Shown in pieces: positions 10,226-22,539 of a stretch of 64,000 nucleotides of DNA; the first letter of the stretch is position 1; each line of letters opens with the position of its first letter. Below the pieces are notes generated by a model. It ran no database searches and was not told where the DNA came from. It saw only the letters and a program-made list of their open reading frames with translations. The stretch is from Lobosporangium transversale (lineage: Eukaryota; Mortierellomycota; Mortierellomycetes; Mortierellales; Mortierellaceae). The stretch is from assembly GCF_002105155.1 (NCBI RefSeq), contig NW_019029012.1, positions 248,001 through 312,000 of the forward strand, read 5' to 3'. The position numbers and the translations under genes are program-made.

Positions 10226-12422
10226 TTAAACTACAACATCCAAGCCCTTGGATCCTCGAAGCTCCATCCCAGGGTTTTCTTCCTCATTATCACATTCTTT
10301 ATCTGAGGCGTCATCAACGACAGAGTCCTGTAGTTCATACATAATATCATAACATTCGCTTAAAAGTGAATTGCAGATACCCTGACCTTCAGGAATCTCA
10401 TTATCCTTGTCCAAAAATTTGCCATCAACTCGCATGTTATCCATTGAGGCCAACTTCATTTGATATGGGTACAGATCACGTACTAATTAGAGGCATAAGA
10501 AAATAGAAGAAAATAAGAACAAAGGGTTAGTTGTAGTCAAAGTATAACGTGTTACCATGCTCGTTATGTAAGACAAATCGTCCAAAATGAATCATGATTC
10601 ATCTCTATCGAGCGAAAGCATCCATTGATCTTGGTCTCCTTTCCACCATATTACCTGTAAAGTCTCCACCCCATTTCTTGACTTCCAGTAAGCACCGACG
10701 AACGGTCAGCAGTTGGTTATGAATCGGCACCAGTGCCTCTGCAATTGGCTCTGATGCTGTCAAAAGGATATAAATTAAACGATAACACTTGTGAAGCATG
10801 AAATTAAGGAGAGCCTAAACGTTTAAAGTTGACTTGTTTGATCAGTAAAAGGATAATAACTCCCATTATCCACGGCCTCCATGCAAAAGAAAAAAAAATG
10901 CTTGCTAGCTTCCATACCTGGCCTTCTTCCACGTCACCATCCCGGTTGACAAACTTTCCATTAGTGCGAAGTGCACTGATTTCACTCAATTGAATTTCAT
11001 ACTGCCATAGATCAGTTTCCCTTAGCGTCCAGCGCTGTGTCAGAACCAGCCTCTCCAAATCTGATTTGATCGCCTCCAGTCGATCGAAAATATCTCGTAA
11101 CGATTGGGGGACTGGCTCCTTGGTTGCTAACAAATTGTGGCAGTCGTCGTAACAGTCTTCAAGCAATCCGATGACTGCAGCTTGTCCACAGACGACATTG
11201 CCCTCTGCATCCATAAACTTGCCATCTTCTCGCTTGGATTCAATCTCTCGCAGCTCTTCTTGAATATGATGGACCTCAGAGCTACTCCATGAAGAGGACG
11301 ATCTTGATGCCAATGTCGCAAGTTCGATTTTGAGCTGAACCAAACGCCGGTGGATAGGCGCCAGTTCTGGAGAAATAGATTTGACTGCATCCTGTAGTTC
11401 CTTGAGCAATTTGTCTAAAAGATCACAAAAAAAATCAACAAAATTGCATCAGGTATATTCTCATAGCACGATTTAGAACTGCATCAATACGGGTAGATCA
11501 TGAAATAAGATCGGCTCTCCAGTTTCATTTCTATTGCTAAAGCATGAACAAACAGGCGAGATGAATACGTACTATTAAAGTCGAGCTTGCGTCTGAGGAT
11601 CTTTGTTTGGATATCGGGTGTGGATGACTTAGCTTCATCCACCTTGATGAAATCCTCCAGCTGCTTCAACCTGTCCTCGTATTGCTTTAGATCCTCTGTT
11701 AAGAGCAAAGACACGAGCATGAATTATATCAAACAATGGCGGAACTGAACAGGTTTAGTTTCATCTTTAAAATATATATCAATATGAACTATACAAAAAG
11801 ACACAAGCACATCAATATAAGGATGTTACCAGCAGCAAAGACTCCAGATTCTTGTAAGCCTGTAAGGCATTGCTAAAATAAACAAGAGTTTAGGTCAGGT
11901 ATGGTAAAAAAAAACCCCAAAATTGACCAAGTAGGCGCATTATCAGAATCAAAACGGGTCTGATTTCCCATGCTGGTCAGGCTCAATATACCCAAATAGA
12001 CTTTTTGCCCTAAACTATGCACAAATGTCTCTCACTCCCTTGAAAGCTTCAAGTCTTCTTTTGTTTCTTTTTCTTTTTTCTTTTTTTACCTTGATGGTAA
12101 GAAGCTGCACATAAGTAGCAGGACTCTCTTTGGTTTTGCCTACTGCCATGAAGCATAATGAGAGAATGACAAAGACATCGTCGAGAATGCAGTTCACATT
12201 GTTTTTGTAGCCCCAAATGGTAGCATTCCCCGCGCCACGGATTTCCTCAAGTCTTTGCAGTTGAACACAGAGTTCGTCATAGAGGGCTATGACAGTTGAA
12301 GTTTTTAAGAAGCGGGAACGGTCCTTCTTGATAGCAGTAAGCCTATGCTTGATAGAGACGAGAGCTTCAAGCACAGGCTGCTCCTCGATAGGGATCTGAT
12401 CAGGCGTAGGGGTAGATGTCAT
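10226..12422 (-). CDS. DUF2408 family protein
   Basis: Six exons (12422-12090, 11872-11830, 11695-11573, 11414-10918, 10814-10655, 10482-10226) give a closed 470-residue frame. The protein has repeated units made of two helices, a motif of type R-x-(D/N)-G-K-F-(hydrophobic)-(D/N)...GQ and then LL..CY. Three clear copies are REDGKFMDAEGNVVCGQ, RTNGKFVNRDGDVEEGQ and RVDGKFLDKDNEIPEGQ. This is the signature of the fungal DUF2408 family (Pfam PF10303), which has no established function. Paired Leu/Glu-rich helices suggest an all-helical scaffold. The Pro- and acid-containing tail after the last unit looks disordered. No signal peptide or membrane segment is visible. Confidence 0.8.
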
Positions 12423-12686
12423 TGATTTTGAAAAATTATTGGTATCGTTTAGAGAAAGCAAGTAAGAGTATGGAAATAAAAAATAAAATAAAGAAGCCTC
12501 GTCATTTTCCATCTTCTGTGGGAAACATTTGGGCCACAAATGTGCGTCATTCATTATTTAAAAGGGGTGGCAGTATGGCAGTATTTTTTTCCCTTCCCTC
12601 TCTTAAACTCTCATCTCGTCCACTGGTGCAGTAAATCGGCAAGATATCACTCTTGAAAAGAAGTCCAGGTCGTATCCAACGTGCTT

Positions 12687-13179
12687 TCATTCAATATGTG
12701 GGGCTGCACTCATGTCCAACGTGTTATAGCGAAAGTGTATTATAAAGACAAAAATTATACCAGGAAACAACCGATTAAAAATTTTTGGCTGGTGATGAAT
12801 AAAATCAATGCTGGCGCCATATTGAATACAAAAGTCGTAGACTCTTGACACCATGCGTTTCCATGTGTCTAATGCCTGGTTATCAATGAGGTCTCCTGGT
12901 TTCTTATGATCAGCAGTGAGATCTGCATCATTTGTACATTTACAAGCTCTTGTTAATAATGTTATCGATGAAAGCTTCTCCTGGATTCTGTTCAGTCTCA
13001 GTCGCGTAGACATCAACATTAAACTCTTTGACTGCCACTTCCCAACCCAGATAAAGACTGCCTCTCATTATTAAATTTGATATGCGTAGAATTAGAACGA
13101 GATGAAAAAACACTACTCGCGTACAAGCATACAGGCTATTCTTTATTGAAATACGTCGAGTAATGCAAAGGTTCTGCAA
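12687..13179 (-). pseudogene. Unrecognised coding-like fragment
   Basis: Two overlapping reverse-strand frames look protein-like: one has LYLGWEVAVKEFNVDVYATE and ends at 12940, the other has DLIDNQALDTWKRMVSRVYD followed by CIQYGASIDFIHHQPKIFN. A donor-like GTAAAT and an acceptor-like TAAG lie between them, but the implied intron of about 41 bp does not restore a clean frame. It could be a small undescribed gene or a decayed one. I do not recognise the family. Confidence 0.25.
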
Positions 13180-13212
13180 TTCTGGATACTTCCTGGTCTA
13201 GGAACTACGGTA

Positions 13213-14710
13213 TTAATGCTTGTCGGTGAGCCCGATCCGCTGAATCACATGACGAGGCATACAGTAGACAGGATCTACTGGCACCAAGCCAGGATATCTC
13301 AGCAGAGATAGTCCACAGATACCAAAGTTAGTGTGGAATACATCAGGGATATTGCCTGATCGATCAGCAATGCCACCTGTTTCTGAATCCTGTATAGCGA
13401 GCCGATTATTAAAGTATAAAAGTATAAGACAAATTAAAAAGACAATAGTTAACAAAGATTAGAGTACAATCTAAGAATGAGATCGTTCACTCATGCACTT
13501 GCAATTATAGTGGCCGCTTCCAGTCACCGGAACTAACACTCTACCTGTGCCTCGAGAATGAATTGGGTCAACTTGTTTGCATCAATCCAATGGGCCCGCT
13601 TCAGCATACTTAAACTACTCAAAACCCACCACGAGTAACATACATCCTCCAGCTTTTCAGGCCGACCGTTCAAACCGCCGTTCTTCAATTGTCTCTCACT
13701 GAGCCACCAACCGAGCTGGTCTGCGTCAACGTGATGTAAAGCATTCAAAATGGTCAATGTTCCTACGCAAACATATACCTGAGCAGCATGGCTCTCCCCT
13801 CCAGGCGAGCTCCCGAACCCGCCATCAAAGTTCCGGCATTGTACAATATAATCAATAGTCTTTTTTAAATTCAGGCGCTTATCATCCAATCTCTTTAGTA
13901 GACTAAGACAGTTGATTGCGCAAAAGATGAACCGAGTATCTGTTTCGCCCCATGAGTCTCCACTGAAGGATCCATCCTCGTTCTGCAAGGACACGATGTC
14001 TAAAACCAAATGGTAAGGAAAAGTAAGCATTTACTTTCAGAAGATAATGCAGCATTTTAAACATTTGCTGAAATAACTGTATGGATGACGTACAGTCCAC
14101 GACCTTGTCAACATTGATAGCATCTAATCGGTCATAAGTAATTAACACTTGAACTGCACTCAGCGTTGACAAAATGTGCGGATCGTGATCGATATGGCCT
14201 CCGAATCCACCTAAAAAAAATCAAATGATCCATTGGTAGGCTGTTTCTGCATTGACAACTATTACGTCATAAAGACTATAAAGATAGTAAAGATTATACC
14301 GTTCTCATGTTGGCATTTCACCAGGTATTCGACGATCTGATCCTGATCGAGTGCTTCGGGTTTACCAAGGATGTGAAGCGCGGTAGCACCCCAATAGAGG
14401 CCATTGACGCGAAGATGCTCTGTCAACCAGTACTCGAGATCATTCTTCTTCTGCGATACCAATGAAACAACGAGAAGCGCAGAAATCTGGTATCAGTCCT
14501 ACTGTCCAGAATTCATTCATTACGACAATGTTTTATCTGCATATAGAAAGAAGATGCTCGTTGATGTCGAACACGAGAAGGGTAAAAGCTACTATTTTTT
14601 ATTGTTGTTATTACCGTGTCAAGTGCCTGAATATACTTGACATGAAGATCCATGAGAAGGTCCGAAGTGGCCCCATCCACAGCGGGCCTGCTGTTGTTCA
14701 GAACAGACAT
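13213..14710 (-). CDS. BET2: Rab geranylgeranyltransferase (type II) beta subunit
   Basis: Five exons (14710-14615, 14450-14300, 14210-14094, 13999-13545, 13389-13213) give 331 residues, the usual length. The chain shows the alpha-alpha barrel repeats of prenyltransferase beta subunits with their Gly-Gly-Phe/Leu signatures: [72 protein letters not shown] and [20 protein letters not shown]. The zinc ligands expected for the family are present: Asp and Cys in LEDVCYSWW and a His in the FHTNFG motif. With an alpha subunit and Rab escort protein it transfers geranylgeranyl groups to C-terminal cysteines of Rab GTPases in the cytosol. It is divergent from RVS167 across a 420-bp intergenic region. 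Confidence 0.95.
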
Positions 14711-15130
14711 GGTTAATGATAAAAAAAGAGATGGAGAATGCTAGAGTCTTAATATGTACAGGAAGGAATGCTTCTTGGCAAGCATGCAAACAAATGAGAG
14801 TAAAGCGTGGCAAAGATGACCTGAAGAGAAGAAAGTGGAGAGGGAAAAAAAAGAAACTTTGAAAAGTGACTAGCGAATTTTTTTTTTTTTTTTTTTTTTT
14901 TTTTCTGAGAGCATTACATGCATGCAGTAATGTAATGATGCACATTTTTCTGAGTGTCTTACTTTGACTAAGTATTCAAGTCCTTTCTTCATTCCTTCAC
15001 ATTTACAACTTTTTTTTCTTCATTTGCTATTCTCGTCTTCAGACTATTCACCTTATTGGCTTCTAGAAACTACCCTATTACTCACTATCCTAATTAACTC
15101 CAATTCAACAATAAATTTTTTTCCCAGGAC
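14711..15130. promoter_or_regulatory. Divergent promoter region BET2 / RVS167
   Basis: A 420-bp gap between two head-to-head genes, containing a T tract of about 25 bases (14878-14902) and pyrimidine-rich DNA before the RVS167 start. It must hold both promoters. No specific factor site is identified. Confidence 0.5.
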
Positions 15131-17546
15131 ATGAGTTGGCAAGTCAATCCTATCGAAGCAGATCTGTGGAACATTGACGATTATATGCAGCTGTTGAAGG
15201 AGGTGTAGGCCATAGCATACTTACCCCATAAAGCATTGCAAACAAACCAACAATAGGAAAGGATTCACTAAAGCTGTCTATAGACTGCCCCACGCGATCT
15301 CAACAAAGACTGGCATTCGGGATGGTAATCTTTATCTTTCTTCCTCGACGATAAAATTTTCAATTCGCCGACTTCACTTTGCAAAAAAAGAAGATTGTTT
15401 ATTTCTGCTAATACTTTCATAACCGTCTATGCATTCATTCCCAAATCCGCAATATATCAGAGACAAAAGATCCTGAATTCAATGAACTGAACAACAAGTT
15501 CACTTTATGTGAAAAAATTACAGAGAAATTGCTGGCAGACATATGCAAGTATCGCGACAATGTCACTGGTAAGGCACAGACCTTATCATTCCTCAACACT
15601 GACGATGAAAGATCATAGCCGCCATTTTTATTTTATTTTTTTAAATGATCAACCGCGCAGTTGGGCTTTTTTTTTTTTTCCTTTCCGGTTTTTGTCTTAG
15701 TGAAATTATGAAAATTTTATGCTGTGTTGTTTCATGTTGCTGTGCGTCTGATCAGCTTGCTGAAATTTTTTCCCTCATATCATCATTCATGTCACATAAT
15801 AGCCTTGCTCAATCATCAAGCCGAGTTTGGCATCGTCCTTGCTGAGGTATACGACCCATCCTTGGGGATGCCCAGTGGAGTAGTGACGCCACGAAGAGCG
15901 CAGACAGCACCAGAGTCTATGCAAGCTATTGACGATTTTCAGGCAGTCATGAGAGAGATGAGAGACACTATTTTACCTGAAGTGGTACGACTTACAATTG
16001 TTGAAAACAAATTTCACAGACCTGGGATCAGTCATTACATTTCTGCAGCTGTACTGGATCTAGCGCTTATAATGATTTCTTTTTTTATGTATTTTATGCA
16101 TTCGCGGATTAAAACAGGATAAACTCGAGTTATTGGTAGTTCGCCCTCTGGAAGAGATGCAGAACAACATGAAGCTGATCCGCAAGACAATTATTAAAAG
16201 AGAGCATAAGCTGATTGACTATGATCGCTTCCGCATCTCCCTCAAGAAGTTGCAAGAAAAGAAAGAACGGACATTGAATGATGAGAAGCATATTTACAGG
16301 GTGCGTATTTTTTTTTTTTTACGCCGCCATTATTTATTTCAATAATTTGTACGTTTACTGGTAAAAGTATATCCGGATCATCAAACCTTATTAACCTCAG
16401 ATCTTTTTTTTTTTTCTTTTTTTCCAGCTTGAATCCCAACTAGAAGTTGCCACTGCAGATTATGAAGGCTTGAACAATCTATTACGCGAAGAACTGCCAG
16501 GATTCTTTTATTACAGAGCCCAATTGATCGAGCCAATTTTCCATGCACTCTACTATTTGCAGACACGTATTTACAACATCATGCTTGATCGTATCGGGCC
16601 TCTCTCTGCCAATGGTTACTTTGATCTCACAATGGACATAAAACAAGGATACGAAGCACGGAAGCAAGATACCCTTCCTACTGTTGAATCAGTTGAAACT
16701 ATCACCAAGAGATCTGTCGCTGCCAGTAATGTCCTTGATGATTACTATTACTAAATAATGCATGTATAATATGGTCCTTTTTTTCACAAAGAACTGACAT
16801 TTGTTGGTTCTTTATGTTTTATTTTTCTGACAGCTTATACAAGCAAATATGGACAACTAGCTCCCCAGAAAAGCCCCATTAGTCCCGTTCAACACACTTA
16901 TGGATCTCCAACTTCTATGTCTCCAGTATCAGCTCCCAAGCCTTGGCAAAGGAGCCCGACTTCTGTAGGCACAAAGCCATGGCAAGCGACAAGCGACATT
17001 TCTCGATCACGAGAAGACGCGTCACCGCCACCCCCAGCTTATAATACAATCCAGAATGATGGTGTTGCTCATAATGGTGCGCAGCCTGCTGGCTCAGGCG
17101 CCAGTCCTTATTCACGATCTATGACGCCTCGGAACGCCAACATTTATTCGGCACCTTCAGCAGCAGCAGCAGCATCACCGTCGCCGTATGCAACTAATGG
17201 AATAGATTATTTACGAGCGCAAGCTGTCAAAAAGGGCCCGCCTCCCCCACCTATGCCCAAGAAACTCCATGAACCTGGTCCCAAGATGGTGGTGGCGTTG
17301 TATGACTATGATGCACAGCAGCCAGGCGATTTAAGTTTCCGAAAAGATGATCGGATCGAGTTGGTAGAGCGAACAGCCAGTTCTAATGACTGGTGGACTG
17401 GCAAGTTGAATGGTCAACAAGGCTTGTTCCCAGGTAATTTGTGATGATCCCTTATCTACCAAATGCGCAATCTATGCCGCACACTGGTCACTGACAAGGC
17501 AATTCTTTTCTCTCCTAATGTAGGTAACTATGTCCAGGAAATTTGA
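15131..17546 (+). CDS. RVS167: Amphiphysin-like BAR-SH3 protein
   Basis: Eight exons (15131-15204, 15257-15324, 15461-15568, 15803-15984, 16118-16300, 16428-16725, 16834-17433, 17524-17546) give 511 residues. After a short N-terminal extension comes KGFTKAVYRLPHAISTKTG, the amphipathic N-BAR start typical of Rvs167/Hob1. The BAR domain (about residues 25-300) includes VVRPLEEM and KREHKLIDYDRF. A Pro/Ser/Ala-rich linker with PPPPPMPKK follows, then an SH3 domain (about 450-511) with ALYDYDAQQPGDLSF, DWWTG and the terminal GLFPGNYVQEI. The protein bends membranes at endocytic sites and binds Pro-rich actin regulators. The last SH3 exon is only 23 nt including the stop. The first exon codes for about 24 residues upstream of the canonical start. 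Confidence 0.93.
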
Positions 17547-17979
17547 CATTAATAAAATTTTTTTGTGAACGTGGTACGATCTGACTGGCAGGGAGGAGAA
17601 ATAACATGTCAGAGATGGGCTGAAGAACAAAAAAGAGAGAACAAACATGGTCTGTATTGCATTGCGCTTGGTTTCTATAATATCTGTTCAATGAATGGGA
17701 CTCGGGCTAGTCCCTTGTCTTGGACAGCTAATGTATATAGTTAATAGTGATGCACATAAACTTTATGTACTCCAATATTCATATCACTTGACAAATTTAA
17801 CTTATTTAATGAGTGGGAGCAAGCATTCCTAACTTAAAGTCACAGCCTCACTTCTCTCCTATATACACATTTCTCAAGTGTCTCCTCCATCCAGCACAAA
17901 CACATTCTCACCTCTCTTCTTCCTCCGCAACCAACTCCTCGCGAAACACCCCCCCCCCCCCCCCCGACTAGTGTATAAA
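17547..17979. promoter_or_regulatory. RVS167 3' region and UBC6 promoter with C17 tract
   Basis: This gap of about 430 bp ends in an uninterrupted run of 17 C (17949-17965) that lies 14 bp upstream of the UBC6 start codon. A TATAAAATG string overlaps the start. The C run is the only long G/C homopolymer in the window and would fall in the promoter or 5' leader of UBC6. Confidence 0.6.
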
Positions 17980-19753
17980 ATGGCGTCACTGGCGGGCATC
18001 ACTGCACAGTACAATAAAAAGAGCTCTGGTAAAAAATAAAAAAAAAAAAAAGAAAAAAAACTACCTTGCAATGGTTGAGTGCAATTTTGAGCTTTGACAA
18101 TGAATGAATGCAACCAAGACGATGAATGACAAGGCATCTACCTAGTCTAACGAACTATTACAACTCTTTTCTTTCTATTTACCTTTCTTAAACACATCTT
18201 TTTATTCTACATACTTGCTCCTGCTACATATTCCTTTAACCACCTCAACAATCGTACACGCATACGAAATAAAAAAAATGCTCAATCGGAAGCTGTCAAA
18301 AGGATTATGCAAGAAGCTCGCGAACTGGCTCGTGAACCATCAACTGATTTTGCTGCCAATCCACTCGAAGTAAGAAAAAAAAAAAAAAAAAAAAAAAAAA
18401 AAGATATCAAGTATCAGTTGGATGGCGCAGAAATTATGAATGGCAAATCATTTTAACTGCCTTGGGCGCATGCATTTGTAATTGAAAAATTGATTTTTTT
18501 TTTTATTATTTTCCTTCAACAATAGACAGATATTTTTGAATGGCATTTTACAATTCGAGGTCCAGAGGACACTGAGTTTGAGGGAGGACTCTATCATGGT
18601 CGCATCTTACTTCCCAATAACTACCCATTTGCTCCACCTAGTCTCATGTTCTTGACAGTAAGTTTAATTTTTAGTGTTTTTTTTTTTTTTTTTTTTTTTT
18701 TTTTGGGGGGGGTGGGGAAAGAAAAGATTATCAAGAATAATGTCATTATACACATTACTATATCTGATAAGATTTCCCCTCGTCTTTAATTTATATTCGT
18801 TAAACAACATTATAGCCCAATGGACGTTTCGAACTCCACAAAAAAGTCTGCTTGAGCATCACTGGTTATCATCCAGAGTATTGGCAACCTGCTTGGGGTA
18901 TTCGGACAGTGCTGGTCGCAGTCATGGGATTCCTGCCCACAGAAAGCAAAGGCGCCATTGGAGGACTTGATACAAGCGTAGAAGCTAGAAAAGCTTTAGC
19001 TATCAAGTATGTTTTAAAATAATCGCTTGTTTGTCCGATTTAAGCATCAGAAATGTCCTGACCTTTTTTTTTTTTTTTTTTTTTTTTGTGAACCACAGAT
19101 CAAGAACATGGTCGTGTCCAACGTGTCAATCAGAGAACATATCGATCCTGCCAGACGTTGCACCAGAGAACGCAGTCAAGGCATCTCTCAAAGCTGATGA
19201 ATTGCCTCCAGAATTCTCATTTGGATATGAGGCTGACAAAAAGAAGCAGGCAGAGGAAAGCGATAGTAATAATAACACTAATAAAAATGAAGCTTGCGAG
19301 GATAAGGGAAACTTAGCCGAGTCAGCAGTAGAGTATTTGCCATCACCATCATCTACAGGATTTACTCCAACCATGTCAGATGATATTCAATCCAGCAGGC
19401 CTGCCATTGAATTAGAATCTACAGTAAGGCCCATGCATCAATCTTCCATTCAACAACAACAAGGGCCTTCAGCGGGAGTACAGTCTTCATCGAACGTGCC
19501 TCAAGGCCTTTCAAGGCCATTGACCCCTGTAACAGGCGCATCATCATCATCAACAACAACAGAGATCCGTGCCCGGACAGGAGCTGCTACTTCTCAGTCT
19601 CAAACACAGATTTTGGAGCATCTCCAAGCACCTGCACAGGCTCGGGCACAGAACAATCGACGAACAGAGTCTGGTATTCCCGTGTGGCTTGACACCCTTA
19701 TCTTCATCTTTGGAGGTCTTTTGGTCGCCATGGTCATTCGCAAATTTATCTAG
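17980..19753 (+). CDS. UBC6: Tail-anchored ER ubiquitin-conjugating enzyme E2 (Ubc6/UBE2J type)
   Basis: Five exons (17980-18028, 18293-18369, 18526-18657, 18816-19006, 19099-19753) give 367 residues. The UBC fold carries FEWHFTIRGPEDTEFEGGLY, HGRILLPNNYPFAPP and PNGRFELHKKVCLSITGYHP, with the catalytic Cys at about residue 98. The UBE2J-specific WQPAWGIRT follows in place of the usual HPN context. After a long Ser/Gln-rich linker the last 25 residues (VWLDTLIFIFGGLLVAMVI then RKFI) form a C-terminal transmembrane anchor. The family works in ER-associated degradation with Doa10- and Hrd1-type ligases on the cytosolic face of the ER. The sequence is closer to animal UBE2J1 than to the shorter yeast Ubc6. 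Three of its introns hold A or T tracts of 24-28 bases. Confidence 0.95.
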
Positions 19754-19825
19754 TACATTAAAACATCTCCATTTTCTGTCTTCTGTACCATTCTCCATCC
19801 TTTTGATCCACACACAAAAAAAAAA

Positions 19826-19880
19826 ATAACATAACATAACATAACATAACATAACATAACATAAAATAAAATAAAATAAA
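19826..19880. repeat. Microsatellite (ATAAC)7 (ATAAA)4
   Basis: Seven perfect ATAAC units (19826-19860) pass into four ATAAA units (19861-19880), preceded by an A run. It lies in the short gap between the 3' ends of UBC6 and the NTF2-like gene, so it is likely in a 3' UTR. Confidence 0.95.
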
Positions 19881-19968
19881 ATCCTCTTTATTACTATTCA
19901 TTTTCATTCAAACTTATTCTGAGGAGCATGTAGACAAAAAATGGCTGATGGTTATATTGTATTGTACC

Positions 19969-19999
<31 letters not shown>

Positions 20000-20013
20000 T
20001 CATTGGTATCATC

Positions 20014-20215
20014 TTAGCGAGCACCACCAATGGTGAACGAAGTTCTATAGTTGGGATGGATTCGCCTGGCAGAGGATGGTGGGGACTGAGGGGACAGTGG
20101 CGCTCCAGGATGAGAAAGAGTCGCTGGAGGTGTCTTGACATTCAGTTTAGCCAGCTCTTCTCTCTCCTTCTTCTCCTCTTCTTGCTGTTGGCGATGCTCT
20201 TGGTCCAATTTGGCT

Positions 20216-20253
<38 letters not shown>

Positions 20254-22539
20254 CGCTTCAGCTTCAGCCTCAGTATTCAATTTCTCAACTTCTTTCATCT
20301 GTCGTTCGAGATTTTCAAGCTCTTGAGCGTTTTTCTTTGCAACCTCGTCCTCAGTCTCCTCTTTCAACTCTCTCTGCTGTTGCTTGTTCCGCTCCAGTTC
20401 AGCCTCGATAGCAGAAGACTCTAATGTGAATCCCTTTGTCTCTTTTACAACTGGAGCTGGATTAGAATTGGTCTTTGTAGGTTCTTCGACAGGGGCTCCA
20501 AAGATATTGTGGCTAGTTCGTCTGTATTGACGCTGAGGTTGAGGAGCTGGCGGTGGTGACTGCTGCGAAAAGATGGTGGAAGTCAATGCTGGGTGGCCCT
20601 TGGGCTTTACATAATCAGCCCTCCAACCTGCTCCGCGGTCCTCTGGCTTGATCTCTTGCTGATCCTGCTGTTGAACCATGGTTCTTGGAGGTTGATTTGA
20701 GGTAGTATCGATAGTAGTAGTAGCAGCCTGGGGTTGCTGGGCTGGATCCTTGAGGTGACTAAACACGGTTGATGTTAAAGCTGAGTAGCCTCCCTTGGCC
20801 ACAGGGGAGGAAACGGAGGATCGAGGAGATCGAGGAGATGTTGGAGTGATAGCAGCGCTATCCTCATTTCCATTGCTCGAAGAATATCCACGCGTTCTGT
20901 TGTTCCTGCTATGGATATTGCCGTTTTCATCTTCGAACGCCTTCTTTGGGTCAGCATCCTTGAGATGATTGAACAATGTTGAAGTAAGAGCTGGATGACC
21001 CTTCTTTGGTGACTGTACAGGTGAAGCAGTGGTTGACCTACTGGCCAATGCCTCATCAGAACCCGATGGACTCAAAGACATGGGTATGCTGCTGTTGTTG
21101 CTGTTGCCATTACCGTTCGTGTCTGTGCCCTTGAGGTGGCCAAAGACGGTCGATGTCAAGGCTGGATGACCTTTCTTTGTGATAGAGGCGGGATGCTCAG
21201 GAGGCGAAACGGGTGGGGGGCTAAAGATCTTTGAAATCTGTTTGTGAAATGGAGTTAATGTCAAACAACCAGCTGATATATGATTCATTACCGATGTCAA
21301 TCCTAATACCAAATTAAAAATCTTTTACACTACACATAAACATGCGTTCCCTATTGTTCGTTGTTCTTGTGATTGATATTCTACTTACATTGGACTGAGA
21401 GCGTGAGCCTGCAGCCGTACTAGCACCGCCAAAGGGATTCAGACGGAATCTGGAAGGATCTCTGAGGCCCTCAATCTGAGTCTCGGTGACAATAGGCCAG
21501 GAATGACGCGAACCGATCAACTTCACCATCTTGAGAACACTAGCATTGTCCCACAAATAGCGGACGCTGGCAATGTGGCCTTCTGCAAAGGAGGCGCAAA
21601 TGACCTGAGCAAGATGAATTTTTTTTTTTTTTTGTTTGTTTAGTAGGATTCTGCATGACAACTACAAATGTACACTTTTTTATTCATTACAGACCACTGC
21701 TGTTGTTAATGTTGTTGTTGTGGTTGTTATGGTGTGGGTCCAGGCTAAATCCTGAATGGTGGGAGCCAAAGACCATTAGAATTATATTATAATCAAACTC
21801 TGTCTCTCTCTCTCCCACGTCTTTTGACATTTTGCCCCCTTCTCACAATTGCTCTTTTATCATTGATTACATGATTAAAAAAGGTTGACGCTCCATTGCA
21901 GAATCACGCGGATATGCGAAGGTGCAAGTAAACCCTTTTCATCCATGCTCCGCTCCGATCAAGCACAAAAAGCGTCAGTGCTCCCTCTGTTTTCCCCCTC
22001 TTTTCCCTCTGTCCGCTCTGTGGGGTGGGAAGGTGGAGAATGAATACACCAATTGAGTTTTCCCCCCCCCCTTCTTATCACTTAATTTGCTGCAACTCTG
22101 CATGCAGTTCATCGCCTCTTTGACCACCAATTTTTTTTATTTTTTTTTTGGCGGCATGAGATTAGAGGGGACAAGAAATAAACATGATTTATCAACTTAC
22201 CAGTGGGAAAGTGATAGTCAAGTCTTCGAGGTGATGTGGTTCAATTCCAGGTAATAGCCAAGCTCCAGCACCAGAGACAAACTTGACGGTCGCCTCCACT
22301 TCATCCACAGCAGAGGATTCACCCACAGTGCGATGAATGACCCTTTCCTCCACCAACAATCGCTTCGGATGCGAAAAGTTACCATTGCTGAAAAACTCGT
22401 AAATTTGTTTCCCGGTCGCTGCACCGACACCCGTTGGTAAAAAGACGATGTGCGCATCTGGCAGATACAACTCTGGAGAGGCTGGATTGGCACGGAAGGA
22501 CTCCCACAGCGAGATAGCAGAGGTAGTAGTGGATGACAT
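20014..22539 (-). CDS. NTF2/SnoaL-like domain protein with repeated GHPALTST motifs
   Basis: Three exons (22539-22201, 21604-21389, 21237-20014) give 592 residues. Residues 1-165 (SLWESFRANPASPELYLPDA ... SFAEGHIASVRYLWDNASVL) look like an NTF2/SnoaL-type cone fold. The rest is low complexity but holds four spaced copies of a short motif: KKGHPALTSTVFGHLK, KKGHPALTSTLFNHLK, KGGYSALTSTVFSHLK and PKGHPALTSTIFSQQ. Next come RRTSHNIFGAPVEEP, a Glu/Lys/Gln coiled coil with an Ala-Gln repeat, and the C-terminus RRIHPNYRTSFTIGGAR. The SHNIFG and terminal RR..P..TSF..GG strings recall microtubule-associated JUPITER/HN1 proteins; this is only a suggestion. The intron before the last exon contains a possible 11-nt exon, which I left out because skipping it keeps the frame. 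Confidence 0.72.

Noticed and set aside
21238-21388. Possible 11-nt micro-exon in the NTF2-like gene
   Set aside because: Including it breaks the frame, while direct joining of 21389 to 21237 keeps it.
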